Positions 34,073-43,379 are shown, counted from the stretch's first letter. The stretch is DNA of 64,000 nt from Streptomyces aurantiacus (GCF_027107535.1 NZ_CP114283.1:6696001-6760000); one strand, 5' to 3'. Notes: a model not told the origin generated them from the sequence alone. Numbers and translations are program-made.

Positions 34073-34594
34073 TCAGTTCCTGGCCGCGAGCGCCTCGCGC
34101 CATACCGGGCTGTCGACGTAGTGGTTGTCGAACCGCTCCGAGGAGTCCTTGATCTCCTGCGGGTCGGCCTCACCGCGCATGACCCGGCCGAGCAGCCGCA
34201 GATAGTCGAAGCGCGCGGCGCCGGGCGTGAACACGAACAGCACGTCCGCCGTCGCGCCGGGCGCGGCGGCGAAGGCGTGCGGGGTGTTCGGCGGCACGAC
34301 CAGGAGGTCACCGGCTTCGAGGACGGTGATCTCCTCCCCCAGCAGCACCTGCAGCGATCCGCCGATCACGAAGAACAGCTCGGACGCCCTGGTGTGCAGG
34401 TGGGCGGGCGCGCCGATGGCACCCTCCGCGAACGTCGACCGGTAGCTGGTCAGCCGGCCGCCCGTGTCGCCGGAGTCCGCGAAGAGCGTCATCACACTGC
34501 TCGGGTCGCTCGTCGTCTCGGCCTCGGCGGCACGGGTGAGAACCGGCCGGAAGTCCGCGGTGCGCAGGGTCTCTTCGTACTTGTTCGTCGTCAT
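34073..34594 (-). CDS. Cupin domain protein
   Basis: A 173-residue single cupin. Metal-site motif 1 is recognisable as GAPAHLHTRASELFFVIGG and motif 2 as PPNTPHAFAA, with His ligands in both. Such small cupins are isomerases, dioxygenases or sugar-modifying proteins; nothing in the sequence fixes which. ATG at 34594 gives the natural N-terminus MTTNKYEE; the frame continues upstream without a better site. It is monocistronic, 86 bp before the mannosidase stop in the same direction. Confidence 0.88.
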   Translation of the reverse strand: MTTNKYEETLRTADFRPVLTRAAEAETTSDPSSVMTLFADSGDTGGRLTSYRSTFAEGAIGAPAHLHTRASELFFVIGGSLQVLLGEEITVLEAGDLLVVPPNTPHAFAAAPGATADVLFVFTPGAARFDYLRLLGRVMRGEADPQEIKDSSERFDNHYVDSPVWREALAARN

Positions 34595-34680
34595 GACTAT
34601 GACCCTACGCAGCCGTGCGACCGGTGACAGGTGGCATTTCCCGCGCGAAATCATGGGTCAATTCACGAACGGACCCTGGG

Positions 34681-37600
34681 TTACTCCTTCCCCACGGCCA
34701 GCCGCAGCGTCTGGATCTCGAAGGGGCGCAGGGTGACGGAGACGCTGTTGCCGTCCGTGCCCGCCGTCGTCAGCGGCCGCTCCAGAAGGTCGGTGATCTG
34801 CGCGCCGGCGAGCGGGAAGCTCGTGCGCAGGGTGCCCTGTGCCCGGCCGCCCCGGGACTCGTAGACGCGTACGACGACATCGCCCGACGCGTCGTCGGCG
34901 ATCTTGACCGCCTCGATGGTCACGCCCTCACCGTCGACGGACACGACCGGTTCGGGGGTGCCCGCCGAGTCCGCCACCCGCAGCGGCAGGTTGAGCGCGT
35001 ACCCCTCGGCGACCGCGTCCTCGATCGTGGCGCCCGGCAGCAGGGCGTACGTGAAGCGGTGCCTGCCCTGGTCGGCCTCCGGGTCCGGGATGCGCGGGGC
35101 GCGGACCAGACTGAGCCGGACCGTGGTCGTCGTACCGCCGTCCTCGCGGACCGTGCGGGAGACGTCGTGGCCGTACGTGGAGTCGTTGATGACCGCGACG
35201 CCGTAGCCCGGTTCGCCGAGGTGGACCCAGCGGTGGCCGGAGACCTCGAAGCGGGCCGACTCCCAGCTGGTGTTGGTGTGCGTGGGCCGCTGGATGTGAC
35301 CGAACGCGATCTCGGCGGACGAGTGCGCCGCGCGGATGTCCACCGGGAAGCCCGCCTTGAGGAACTTCTCGGCCTCGTGCCAGTCGATGTCCGTCTCGAA
35401 GTCGATCCGGGGGCTGCCGGCACGGACGCTGATCGTCTGCGTGATGCGCGAGCCGTTGCCGAAGGAGCGCTCCACCCGGATGGCCCCGAGCAGCGGGTCC
35501 TCCTCGACCACCGTCACGGACTCGGCGTCCAGCAGGTCCGTGTAGCGGTTCTTGTAGTGCTTGTCGACGTCCCAGGCGTCCCAGTAGTTCGGGAGGTCGG
35601 TGTGCAGACGGAGCAGGTTGCCCTGGCCGGCGAGGACCTCGCGGCCTCCGGCGCGCAGGTCGCGTACGGAGGCCAGGGTGCCGTCCTCGGCGACCTCGAC
35701 GCGGACCAGGCCGTTGTCGAGGACGCGGCCGGCGACCGTCACCGGCCGGGGCGGCTCACCGGCGCCGAGGGGGGCGCTGCCGTTCGCGGGGACGACGGTG
35801 TGGGCCAGCGTGCCGTCGGGGGTCCGTACGACCTCCCGGCGCTCGGCCGGGCTCGTGTTGAAGACGCGGGCGCCGCCGGCGCCGAGCGCGGTGACCGCCT
35901 CGGCGGTCAGCTCCTCGACCTCCTTCGCGACGCGCGCGTACTCGGCCTCCGCCTCGCGGTGCACCCAGGCGATCGACGATCCGGGCAGGATGTCGTGGAA
36001 CTGGTGGAGCAGGACCGTCTTCCAGAGGCGGTCGAGCCTCTCGTGCGGGTAGGCGTAGCCGGGCGCGTGCAGCGCGGCCGTGGTGGCCCACAACTCCGCT
36101 TCGCGGAGCCTGTGTTCGCTCCTGCGGTTGCCCTGCTTGGTGCGGGCCTGCGAGGTGTACGTGGCGCGGTGCAGCTCCAGGTAGAGCTCACCGACCCAGA
36201 CCGGGGCGTCCGGGTACTCCTCGCGCGCCTTGGCGAAGAAGTCGTCCGGGTGCTCGACGACGACCTTCGGTGAACCCTCCAGGTCGGCGAGCCTGCGTGC
36301 CCGTTCCATGATCTCGCGGGTGGGTCCGCCGCCGCCGTCGCCCCAGCCGAAGGGGGCCAGCGAGCGCGTGGCGGCACCCTTCTCCCGGTAGTTGCGCGTG
36401 GCGCGGGCCATCTCCTCGCCGCTGAAGCGGGCGTTGTAGGTGTCCACCGGCGGGAAGTGCGTGAAGATCCGCGTGCCGTCGATGCCCTCCCACCAGAAGG
36501 TGTGGTGCGGGAACTTGTTGGTCTGGTTCCAGGAGATCTTCTGGGTCAGGAACCATTCGTTGCCGGCGAGCTTGGCGAGCTGCGGGTAGGCCGCGGTGTA
36601 GCCGAAGGAGTCCGGCAGCCACACGCCCTTGGTCTCGACGCCGAAGTGCTCGATGAAGAACCGCTTGCCGTGGATGAGCTGGCGGGCGACGGCCTCGCCG
36701 CCGGGGAGGTTGCCGTCGGCCTCGACCCACATGCCGCCGACCGGCGCCCACTGGCCCTTCTTGACGGACTCCTGGATGCGGGCCCAGACCTTCGGGTAGT
36801 TGTCGCGCACCCACTCGTACTGCTGGGCCTGCGAGCAGGCGAAGATGAAGTCGTCGTACTCGTCGGCGAGAGAGGTGACGTTCGAGAAGGTGCGGGACGT
36901 CTTGCGCTTGGTCTCGCGGATCGGCCAGAGCCAGGCGGAGTCGATGTGCGCGTGGCCGACGCCGGAGATGACGTGGGCGCTGGCGTTGGCGGGCTTGGAC
37001 AGCGCGGGCTTCAGCGCGGCCCGTACGTCCGCGGCCGAACCGGAGACGTCGTCGAGGTCCAGCAGGTCCAGGGCCCGGTCCAGGGCGTGCGCGATCTCGT
37101 GCCGGCGCGGGTCGTGCTCCCCCAGCTCCAGCATCAGCTCGCGCAGCACCTGGACGTCCAGGTCGAGGTGCCAGACCTCCTCGTCGAGGACGGCGATGTC
37201 GGCGCGCCGGAACGTGTAGATCGGCTTGTCGCCGGCGGTGAGCTTGTCACCGAGCGGCGTGGTCTTCGAGAAGTTGTCGGCCAGGATGTCCGGGTTGGAC
37301 GCCGCCTCGACCAGGTAGTCGATCTGCTCGCCGCCGGTGGCGGGGTTGGCGATCGCCACGTACTGGTTGAGCGGGTTGACCGCCTTCAGCGGGGTGCCGT
37401 CCGTGAGGTGGACGAGCGCCTCGGCCTGGTTGCCGGGCCAGTCGCCGACGAATCCGAGGTCGATGACGGCCTCGACACGCCTGCCGGCCCACTCGGTGGG
37501 CACCTGCCCGCGCATCCGGAACCAGGTGGTGCCCCAGGGCGGACCCCACGGGGTGTCCATGGCGAAGGGCTCGTAGGGGGCGGCCGCGGCCTCCTCGAAG

Positions 37601-37731
37601 GGGACGGGCTCCCCCGGTGCCTGCCAGGCCTCGACCTCGAAGGGCACGGTGGCGGCGTAGATCGCGCCCTTGATGCGCTGGTCGTGAAGGCGCTGGACGC
37701 GCTCCTCGATTCGCCGGCGTTCGTCGTGCAT
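34681..37731 (-). CDS. GH38 alpha-mannosidase
   Basis: A 1016-residue retaining alpha-mannosidase of the long cytosolic type, without a signal peptide. Zn2+ ligands lie in GVGHAHIDSAWLWP (H260, H262/D264 region). The presumed nucleophile is Asp339 in MWVEADGNLPGGEA, and the downstream metal or substrate loop is FGWGDGGGGPT. The C-terminal beta domains run to the end and are intact. It hydrolyses alpha-mannosidic bonds in imported oligosaccharides. It follows a GH4 gene by 28 bp in an operon headed by a DeoR gene. Confidence 0.95.
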   Translation of the reverse strand: MHDERRRIEERVQRLHDQRIKGAIYAATVPFEVEAWQAPGEPVPFEEAAAAPYEPFAMDTPWGPPWGTTWFRMRGQVPTEWAGRRVEAVIDLGFVGDWPGNQAEALVHLTDGTPLKAVNPLNQYVAIANPATGGEQIDYLVEAASNPDILADNFSKTTPLGDKLTAGDKPIYTFRRADIAVLDEEVWHLDLDVQVLRELMLELGEHDPRRHEIAHALDRALDLLDLDDVSGSAADVRAALKPALSKPANASAHVISGVGHAHIDSAWLWPIRETKRKTSRTFSNVTSLADEYDDFIFACSQAQQYEWVRDNYPKVWARIQESVKKGQWAPVGGMWVEADGNLPGGEAVARQLIHGKRFFIEHFGVETKGVWLPDSFGYTAAYPQLAKLAGNEWFLTQKISWNQTNKFPHHTFWWEGIDGTRIFTHFPPVDTYNARFSGEEMARATRNYREKGAATRSLAPFGWGDGGGGPTREIMERARRLADLEGSPKVVVEHPDDFFAKAREEYPDAPVWVGELYLELHRATYTSQARTKQGNRRSEHRLREAELWATTAALHAPGYAYPHERLDRLWKTVLLHQFHDILPGSSIAWVHREAEAEYARVAKEVEELTAEAVTALGAGGARVFNTSPAERREVVRTPDGTLAHTVVPANGSAPLGAGEPPRPVTVAGRVLDNGLVRVEVAEDGTLASVRDLRAGGREVLAGQGNLLRLHTDLPNYWDAWDVDKHYKNRYTDLLDAESVTVVEEDPLLGAIRVERSFGNGSRITQTISVRAGSPRIDFETDIDWHEAEKFLKAGFPVDIRAAHSSAEIAFGHIQRPTHTNTSWESARFEVSGHRWVHLGEPGYGVAVINDSTYGHDVSRTVREDGGTTTTVRLSLVRAPRIPDPEADQGRHRFTYALLPGATIEDAVAEGYALNLPLRVADSAGTPEPVVSVDGEGVTIEAVKIADDASGDVVVRVYESRGGRAQGTLRTSFPLAGAQITDLLERPLTTAGTDGNSVSVTLRPFEIQTLRLAVGKE

Positions 37732-37750
37732 GAAAGTCTCCAGATAGCGG

Positions 37751-37761
37751 GGAAAGCGCTT
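37751..37761. promoter_or_regulatory. AAGCGCTT palindrome between GH4 and GH38 genes
   Basis: GGAAAGCGCT (37751-37760) contains the palindrome AAGCGCTT (37754-37761), which overlaps the GH4 stop codon 20 bp before the GH38 start. The ten bases are shared, inverted, with the GH43 upstream region. Confidence 0.35.
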
Positions 37762-39097
37762 ACTTAAGGTACGCCAGACCAGGATGGGCCACGGTGTACC
37801 CGTCGACCAGCCTGCGCGCGACGTTCACGGAGTCGACGAGAGGATGCAGGGCGAACGCCTTCACGGCCGTCGTCCGGGAGCTGGACTCGGCGGCGGCGAG
37901 CACCTCGCGCTCGACGGCCTTCACCGCGCACACCAATCCGGTCGCGTGGTCGGGGAGCGGGGCGACGGCCACCGGGTGCGCGCCGTTGGCGTCGACGAGG
38001 CAGGGGACCTCGATGACGGCGTCCGTGTCGAGCACCGAGAGGGTGCCCTGGTTGCGGACGTTGAGGATCAGCGTGGTGCGCTCGTCGCGGGCGATGGCCC
38101 GCATCAGGGCGAGCGCCACCTTCTCGTAGCCCCCGGAGAGGTCGTCGGCGTCGCGTTCGCCCGCGCCGGCCGTCTCCCGGTTCTCGGACATGTAGGTGGC
38201 CTCGCGCTCGGCGCGCGTGCGGTCCCAGGCGGTGAGGGCCGCGGTGTCCGGGCGCCTCATCTCCTCGTAGAAGCCGGCCTGCTGGTCCCGCAGGAAGGCG
38301 CCGCGCGTCCTCTCGGCCTGGCTGTAGGCGCGGACCGCCTCGCGGTTGAAGTAGTAGTAGTGCAGGTACTCGTTCGGGATCGCGCCGAGCGACTGGAGCC
38401 ACTCGGTGCCGAAGAGCTTGCCCTCCTCGAAGGAGCCGAGGAGATCCGGGTCGGCGAGCAGCCTCGGCAGTTCGTCGCGTCCGGCCACGCGCAGCCCGCG
38501 GACCCAGCCGAGGTGGTTGAGGCCGACGTAGTCGATCCAGGCCTCGCGCGGGTTCGCGCCGAGCACCCGGGCGATGCGCCGGCCGAGGCCGACCGGCGAG
38601 TCGCAGATGCCGATGACGCGGTCGCCGAGGTGGCGGGACATGGCCTCGGTGACCAGGCCCGCCGGGTTGGTGAAGTTGATCAGCCACGCGTCGGGAGCGA
38701 GCCTGGCCACCCGCCGGGCGATGTCGACGGCGACGGGCACCGTGCGCAGGCCGTAGGCGATGCCTCCGGCGCCGACCGTCTCCTGGCCGAGGACGCCTTG
38801 GTCGAGGGCGACCCGCTCGTCGGCCGCGCGGCCCTCCAGGCCGCCGACGCGGATCGCGGAGAACACGAAGTCGGCGCCGCGCAGTGCCTCGTCGAGATCG
38901 GTGGTGGCGGTCACGGAGGGGGCGTCGGGGACGCCGGCGGCCTGCTCGGCGAGGACGCGGGCGACGGCGGAGAGCCGCCCCGGGTCCAGGTCGTGCAGCA
39001 CGACGTCGGTCACGCGGCCCTCGGCACGGTCTCCGAGGAGTGCCCCGTACACGAGCGGCACGCGGAATCCGCCGCCGCCCAGAATCGTCAGCTTCAC
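37760..39097 (-). CDS. GH4 6-phospho-beta-glucosidase-like enzyme
   Basis: A 445-residue NAD+- and Mn2+-dependent GH4 enzyme. The dinucleotide loop TILGGGGFRVP is at 4-14, and NFTNPAGLVTEAM follows at 141-153. Metal ligands Cys165 (GICDSPVG) and His195 (GLNHLGWV) are both present. Known members with this CelF/LicH-like profile cleave 6-phospho-beta-glucosides by oxidation-elimination. The locus has an ABC importer and a PfkB kinase but no phosphotransferase system, so the phosphate, if needed, must come from that kinase or another. ATG at 39097; 52 bp after deoR. Confidence 0.92.
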   Translation of the reverse strand: MKLTILGGGGFRVPLVYGALLGDRAEGRVTDVVLHDLDPGRLSAVARVLAEQAAGVPDAPSVTATTDLDEALRGADFVFSAIRVGGLEGRAADERVALDQGVLGQETVGAGGIAYGLRTVPVAVDIARRVARLAPDAWLINFTNPAGLVTEAMSRHLGDRVIGICDSPVGLGRRIARVLGANPREAWIDYVGLNHLGWVRGLRVAGRDELPRLLADPDLLGSFEEGKLFGTEWLQSLGAIPNEYLHYYYFNREAVRAYSQAERTRGAFLRDQQAGFYEEMRRPDTAALTAWDRTRAEREATYMSENRETAGAGERDADDLSGGYEKVALALMRAIARDERTTLILNVRNQGTLSVLDTDAVIEVPCLVDANGAHPVAVAPLPDHATGLVCAVKAVEREVLAAAESSSRTTAVKAFALHPLVDSVNVARRLVDGYTVAHPGLAYLK

Positions 39098-39149
39098 GCA
39101 ACTGCCCTTTCGCTGTTCCTCGACGTCATCGGGCCCCCGCGCCCGCCGC

Positions 39150-39920
39150 TCACGTCAGCACCACGCGCACACCCGCCTCTTCCAGAGCGGTCCGCGTCCC
39201 GGCGTCCGCCGGTCCGTTGGTCACCACCACGTCCAGCTCCTCGGGCCCACAGACCTTCGCCATCCCCGTACCCGGGAACTTGGCCCGGTCGGCGAGCAGG
39301 ACGACCCGGTCGGCCGCCTTGATCATGGCGCGCTTCACCGGCACCTCGACGACGGTCGTGTCCATCACCTGTCCGCCCGGCCGTACGCCACTGGTGCCCA
39401 GGAAGAGCCAGTCCGCATGCAGCTGGCGCAGGTTGTCCTCGGTGAGGAATCCGACCAGGGAGCGGTACTCGCGGCGGACCATGCCCCCCAGCAGCACGAG
39501 CTCCATGGCCTCGTCGTCCACCAGCTCCTCGTAGACGACGAGGTTGCTGGTGATCACGGTGATCCGGCGGCCGTGCAGCTGCCGGGCCAGCCGGTACGCG
39601 GTGGTGCCGATGTCGAGCAGCACGGACTGGCCGTCCTCGACCAGTGCCGCCGCGCGCTGCGCTATGGCGTCCTTCTCGGCCACGCGCACCTCGGCGACCT
39701 CGGCGAAGGGCTGATCGCCCTCCTCGGCGACCGCCCCGCCGTGCACGCGGGTGAGCAGGCCCTCCTCCTCCAGCTTGAGCAGGTCGCGCCGGACTGTGGC
39801 GGGGCTCACACCGAGCTGCTCCGAGAGGTCGGTGACGGCCGCGGGACCCCCGGAGCGCAGGGCCCGCAGGATGAGTTGATGTCGTCTCTCTGCCAGCACG
39901 CGGTGAACAGTACTCGTCAT
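39150..39920 (-). CDS. DeoR family transcriptional regulator
   Basis: A 256-residue regulator. The N-terminal HTH (RRHQLILRALRSGGPAAVTD, then LGVSPATVRRDLLKLEEEGL) is followed by the DeoR sugar-phosphate-sensing domain (VLLDIGTTAYRLARQL, with the substrate-site segment VITSNL). DeoR proteins bind phosphorylated sugars, fitting the adjacent kinase. ATG at 39920 is used; TTG at 39926 is an alternative. It heads the deoR-GH4-GH38 operon, divergent from the kinase-importer operon, and probably controls both. Confidence 0.93.
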   Translation of the reverse strand: MTSTVHRVLAERRHQLILRALRSGGPAAVTDLSEQLGVSPATVRRDLLKLEEEGLLTRVHGGAVAEEGDQPFAEVAEVRVAEKDAIAQRAAALVEDGQSVLLDIGTTAYRLARQLHGRRITVITSNLVVYEELVDDEAMELVLLGGMVRREYRSLVGFLTEDNLRQLHADWLFLGTSGVRPGGQVMDTTVVEVPVKRAMIKAADRVVLLADRAKFPGTGMAKVCGPEELDVVVTNGPADAGTRTALEEAGVRVVLT

Positions 39921-39924
39921 TGCC

Positions 39925-39944
39925 AATCATTTCTATGCTTGATT
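39925..39944. promoter_or_regulatory. AT-rich inverted repeat in the divergent deoR gap
   Basis: AATCA (39925-39929) and TGATT (39940-39944) form an inverted repeat of 10-bp spacing. TGCCAATCA (39921-39929) is nearly repeated as TGCCAAATCA just downstream (about 39957-39967). These AT-rich elements stand out in GC-rich surroundings and fit a DeoR site. Confidence 0.4.
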
Positions 39945-39978
39945 CTGCTCGACTCTTGCCAAATCAGCTGGAGGCGCG

Positions 39979-40016
39979 CACGATCCTGTGCACCGAACAC
40001 GATCCCGTGCACCGAA
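39979..40016 (+). repeat. Two adjacent 19-bp direct repeats before the kinase gene
   Basis: CACGATCCTGTGCACCGAA (39979-39997) is followed directly by CACGATCCCGTGCACCGAA (39998-40016), one mismatch, 31 bp upstream of the kinase start. Each copy contains GTGCAC. DeoR-type regulators often bind direct repeats. Confidence 0.75.
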
Positions 40017-40046
40017 ATTGAAGAGTTTTGACGAGAGGATGCGCTC

Positions 40047-41093
40047 GTGGACGACGAACGGCCCGACGCGCGGCCCGATGTGCTGCTGACCGGGCTGCTC
40101 TTCTACGACCTCGTCCTGACCGGTCTGGACAGTCCGCCGACCCCCGGCGAGGAGATCTGGACCGGCGGAATGGGCACGAGCCCGGGCGGGATCGCGAACC
40201 TGGCGGTGGCCGCGGCCCGTTACGGCCTGGACACCTCCCTGGCCACGGTGTTCGGCGACGACTACTACGGCGCGTACTGCCGTGAGGTCCTCGCGGGACA
40301 GGAGCACGTCGACCTCTCCCTCTCCCGTACCGCGGACGGCTGGCACACCCCGGTCACCGTCTCGATCGCGTACGGCCACGACCGGGCCCTGGTCACCCAC
40401 GGCCAGGAACCCCCCTACTCGCAGGACGCGTTGATGGGCGACCCGCCCGCCGCGCGCACGGCCCTCGTGCACATCGAGGCCGAACCCCGCGAGTGGCTCG
40501 CCAAGGCGGCGGCGAACGGTACGAAGATCTACGCGGACGTCGGCTGGGACCCCACCCGGCAGTGGTCCTCGGACCTCCTCGACCAGCTCGCCCTGTGCCA
40601 CGCCTTCGTCCCGAACGAGACCGAGGCGATGGCGTACACCCGCACCGACACCGCGGCCGACGCACTGGGCAAGCTCTCCGAGCTGGTCCCGGTGGCCGTG
40701 GTGACGCGCGGCGGCGACGGCGCGCTCGCCGTCGACCAGACGACGGGCGAGTACGCGGACGTGCCCGCCCTGGCCGCCGAGGTCCTGGACGCGACGGGTG
40801 CCGGAGACGTCTTCGGCGCGAGTTTCGTCGCGGCCTCGCTCGGCGGCTGGCCCCTCGAAGAGCGGCTGCGCTTCGCGGTGCTGGCCGCCGGACTGTCCGT
40901 ACAGCGGCACGGCGGGGCGCTGGCCGCGCCGGGCTGGTACGGCGTCCACCAGTGGTGGCAGTCGCTCAAGAACCCCGAACTGCGGCGGACGTACGGCTTC
41001 CTGGCCGACCGTCTGCCCGCGGACCCCGGACCGCCGGTCCCCCACGCCCCGGTGACCCCACCCGCCCCCCACGGCATTCCCGATCTCCCCTGA
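40047..41093 (+). CDS. PfkB family carbohydrate kinase
   Basis: A 348-residue ribokinase-type sugar kinase. The N-terminal GGMGTSPGGIANLAVAAARYG (about 40-60) is the sugar-binding PfkB signature 1. Signature 2, DATGAGDVFGASFVA, carries the catalytic base Asp254. The C-terminal 25 residues are Pro-rich. GTG at 40047. It begins a six- or seven-gene plus-strand operon, divergent from deoR. It likely phosphorylates the monosaccharide or a disaccharide released from the imported glycan; the sugar is not known. Confidence 0.92.
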   Translation: MDDERPDARPDVLLTGLLFYDLVLTGLDSPPTPGEEIWTGGMGTSPGGIANLAVAAARYGLDTSLATVFGDDYYGAYCREVLAGQEHVDLSLSRTADGWHTPVTVSIAYGHDRALVTHGQEPPYSQDALMGDPPAARTALVHIEAEPREWLAKAAANGTKIYADVGWDPTRQWSSDLLDQLALCHAFVPNETEAMAYTRTDTAADALGKLSELVPVAVVTRGGDGALAVDQTTGEYADVPALAAEVLDATGAGDVFGASFVAASLGGWPLEERLRFAVLAAGLSVQRHGGALAAPGWYGVHQWWQSLKNPELRRTYGFLADRLPADPGPPVPHAPVTPPAPHGIPDLP

Positions 41094-41121
41094 TGCGAAG
41101 ACCGAACACATCCGAAAGGCG

Positions 41122-42417
41122 GTGGGAGCTGTGCGGCTCTCACGAAGGGGCCTGCTCCGCGCGGGTCTGGCCGGTACGGCCGCCACGGCGCTCGGCGGCC
41201 TGGCGTCCGGCTGCGCCGTACCGACCGGCTCGACAGGCCGGAACATGGTCCTGTGGTACTGGAGCGGCGGCCTGAGCGACACCGTCGTCAAGAAGGCCAA
41301 GGCGCGCTACGACAGCGCCGTCGACCTGGACGCGATCCAGATCGGCGGGTACTACCGCTCCAAGCTCATCACCACGATGACCGGCCAGTCCCACGTCCCC
41401 GACATCGCGGGCCTCAAGGGCGAGGACATGGCGTCGTACCTGCCGAACGCCGACCAGTTCGTCGACCTGCGCACACTCGGCGCGGAGAAGCTCAAGAGCC
41501 AGTACCTGGACTGGAAGTGGCAGCAGGGCGTCGCCCCGGACGGCAGCCTCGTCGGCTTCCCCATCGACGTGGGCCCCGTCGTGCAGTACTACCAGCCGGC
41601 CGTCTACAGGAAGGCCGGACTCGCGTACGAGCCCGAGGACGTCTCCGAGGAGATGGCCACCTGGGACCAGTTCTTCGCGGCGGGCGAGCAGCTCAAGAAG
41701 CGCGTCCGCGGGGCCTTCATCCTGACCGACGTCGGCAGCGTCTTCGAGATGTCGATCGGGCAGGGCACCAAGCGGTTCGTCGACAGGGACAAGCACTTCA
41801 TCGGCGGCGAGGAGCACGTACGCGTGTGCTGGGACCGCGCCGTGGAGGCCAAGCGGCGCGGACTCGTGTCGGATCTCGTGACCGGCACGCCCGACTCGAT
41901 CTCGGCCACCGAGAAGGGAACCCTGCCGAGCCAGCTCAACGCCTCGTGGGCCGCGGGCGACCTCAAGCTCCAGTACCCGAAGACCAAGGGCAGATGGCGG
42001 GTGGCCGACTGTCCCGGCGGCCCCTCCAACGTCGGCGGCTCCTTCCTCGCGATCACCAAGGCGTGCCGCGAACCCGAGAAGGCCTTCGAGATCATCACCT
42101 GGCTGCTCAACGCGGACAACCAGGCCCAGGGCTTCATCGACGCCGGACTCTTCCCGTCGACCCCCGCCTCGTACGACATGAGGAAACTGCGCGCGCCCGA
42201 CCCGTTCTTCGGCGACCAGATCACGATGGACGTCTACGGTCCGGCCGCCGAGAAGATCCCGGTCGCCTTCAACAGCCCGTACGACATCGCGCTCGGGCAG
42301 CCGATCAGGGACGAGATCAAGAACGTCGGCGTCCTCGGCAAGGACCCGAAGAAGGCCTGGAGGGACGCCATGAGCAAGTGCCGGCGTATCGCGGACCACC
42401 TGGGGGTGAGCCACTGA
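41122..42417 (+). CDS. CUT1 sugar-binding lipoprotein with Tat signal
   Basis: A 431-residue extracellular solute-binding protein of family 1. The N-terminus LSRRGLLRAGLAG is a Tat motif and LASGC gives lipobox Cys31, so it is a Tat-exported lipoprotein. The mature part has the usual hinge and ligand lobes (NVGGSFLAITKACREPEKAF). GTG at 41122 or 41131 may be used; GAAAGG and GGTGGGAG lie upstream. The stop overlaps the first permease ATG (TGATG). Confidence 0.92.
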   Translation: MGAVRLSRRGLLRAGLAGTAATALGGLASGCAVPTGSTGRNMVLWYWSGGLSDTVVKKAKARYDSAVDLDAIQIGGYYRSKLITTMTGQSHVPDIAGLKGEDMASYLPNADQFVDLRTLGAEKLKSQYLDWKWQQGVAPDGSLVGFPIDVGPVVQYYQPAVYRKAGLAYEPEDVSEEMATWDQFFAAGEQLKKRVRGAFILTDVGSVFEMSIGQGTKRFVDRDKHFIGGEEHVRVCWDRAVEAKRRGLVSDLVTGTPDSISATEKGTLPSQLNASWAAGDLKLQYPKTKGRWRVADCPGGPSNVGGSFLAITKACREPEKAFEIITWLLNADNQAQGFIDAGLFPSTPASYDMRKLRAPDPFFGDQITMDVYGPAAEKIPVAFNSPYDIALGQPIRDEIKNVGVLGKDPKKAWRDAMSKCRRIADHLGVSH

Positions 42418-43379
42418 TGGCCACCGCACCCCTGGTCGAGAAGCCTCCGGCGCCCGTCGCCGAGCCCCCCGCCGCCCACCCCACGAAGGGCATCCTGAGC
42501 TACTGGCGGCTGTACGCCGCGATCTCCCCCTTCTATCTCCTCTTCCTCGCCTTCGGCCTGATCCCGGTCGGCTTCTCGCTCTACCTGTCGTTCCACCGGT
42601 GGGACGGCCTCGGGTCGATGGAGTACGCCGGGCTCTCGCAGTACCGCTATCTGCTGAGCGACACCGACTTCTGGAGCTCGATCGGCAACACGCTCGTCAT
42701 CTGGGCGCTCGCCACCTTCCCCATGATCTTCCTGGCGATGGTGACGGCCGTGATGCTCAACTCGGCGGTCCGCTTCAAGAACGTGTACCGCTTCGCCTAC
42801 TTCCTGCCCAACGTCACCTCGGTCGTGGCCGTCGCGATCATCTTCGGCTCGGTCTTCTCCACCAACTTCGGCCTGATGAACGCCCTGTTGCAGGCGGTCG
42901 GCCTGGACCAGGTGGCCTGGCTGAACACACCGTGGGGCATCAAGGTCGCCATCGCCACCCTGATGACCTGGCAGTGGACCGGCTACAACGCGATCATCTT
43001 CCTCGCCGGACTCCAGACGATCCCGGGCGAGTTGTACGAGGCCGCGCGCGTCGACGGCGCCGGGCCCGTGCAGACCTTCTTCCGGATCACCCTGCCGATG
43101 ATGCGGCCCGTGCTGCTGTTCGTGCTCGTCATCTCGACCGTCACCGGACTGCAGAGCTTCTCCGAACCGCAGGTGCTGCTGCAGACCACGGCCAACGAGT
43201 CGACGTTCTCGGGCGGTCCCGACCACGCCGGCCGCACGATGGTCCTCTACTTCTTCCAGCAGACCTTCGACAACAACGACTTCGGTTACGGCGCCGCCGT
43301 GGCCTGGGGCATCTTCCTCGTCGTCGTCATCTTCTCGATCATCAACTGGCGCCTGGTGCAGCGCCGGGGCGAAGACTAG
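42417..43379 (+). CDS. CUT1 sugar ABC permease (MalF-like)
   Basis: A 320-residue permease with a hydrophilic Pro-rich N-terminus of about 30 residues, six helices and the EAA loop YEAARVDGAGPVQTFFRITL. ATG at 42417 overlaps the binding-protein stop. Its partner is the next gene. As in the alpha-glucoside locus, no ATPase gene is present. Confidence 0.93.
   Translation: MATAPLVEKPPAPVAEPPAAHPTKGILSYWRLYAAISPFYLLFLAFGLIPVGFSLYLSFHRWDGLGSMEYAGLSQYRYLLSDTDFWSSIGNTLVIWALATFPMIFLAMVTAVMLNSAVRFKNVYRFAYFLPNVTSVVAVAIIFGSVFSTNFGLMNALLQAVGLDQVAWLNTPWGIKVAIATLMTWQWTGYNAIIFLAGLQTIPGELYEAARVDGAGPVQTFFRITLPMMRPVLLFVLVISTVTGLQSFSEPQVLLQTTANESTFSGGPDHAGRTMVLYFFQQTFDNNDFGYGAAVAWGIFLVVVIFSIINWRLVQRRGED

Noticed and set aside
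32811..34594. ATP-grasp and cupin pair as a peptide-natural-product cluster
   Set aside because: The genes converge on a terminator, no precursor-peptide gene or ribosome-site ORF is adjacent, and neither has cluster-specific motifs.
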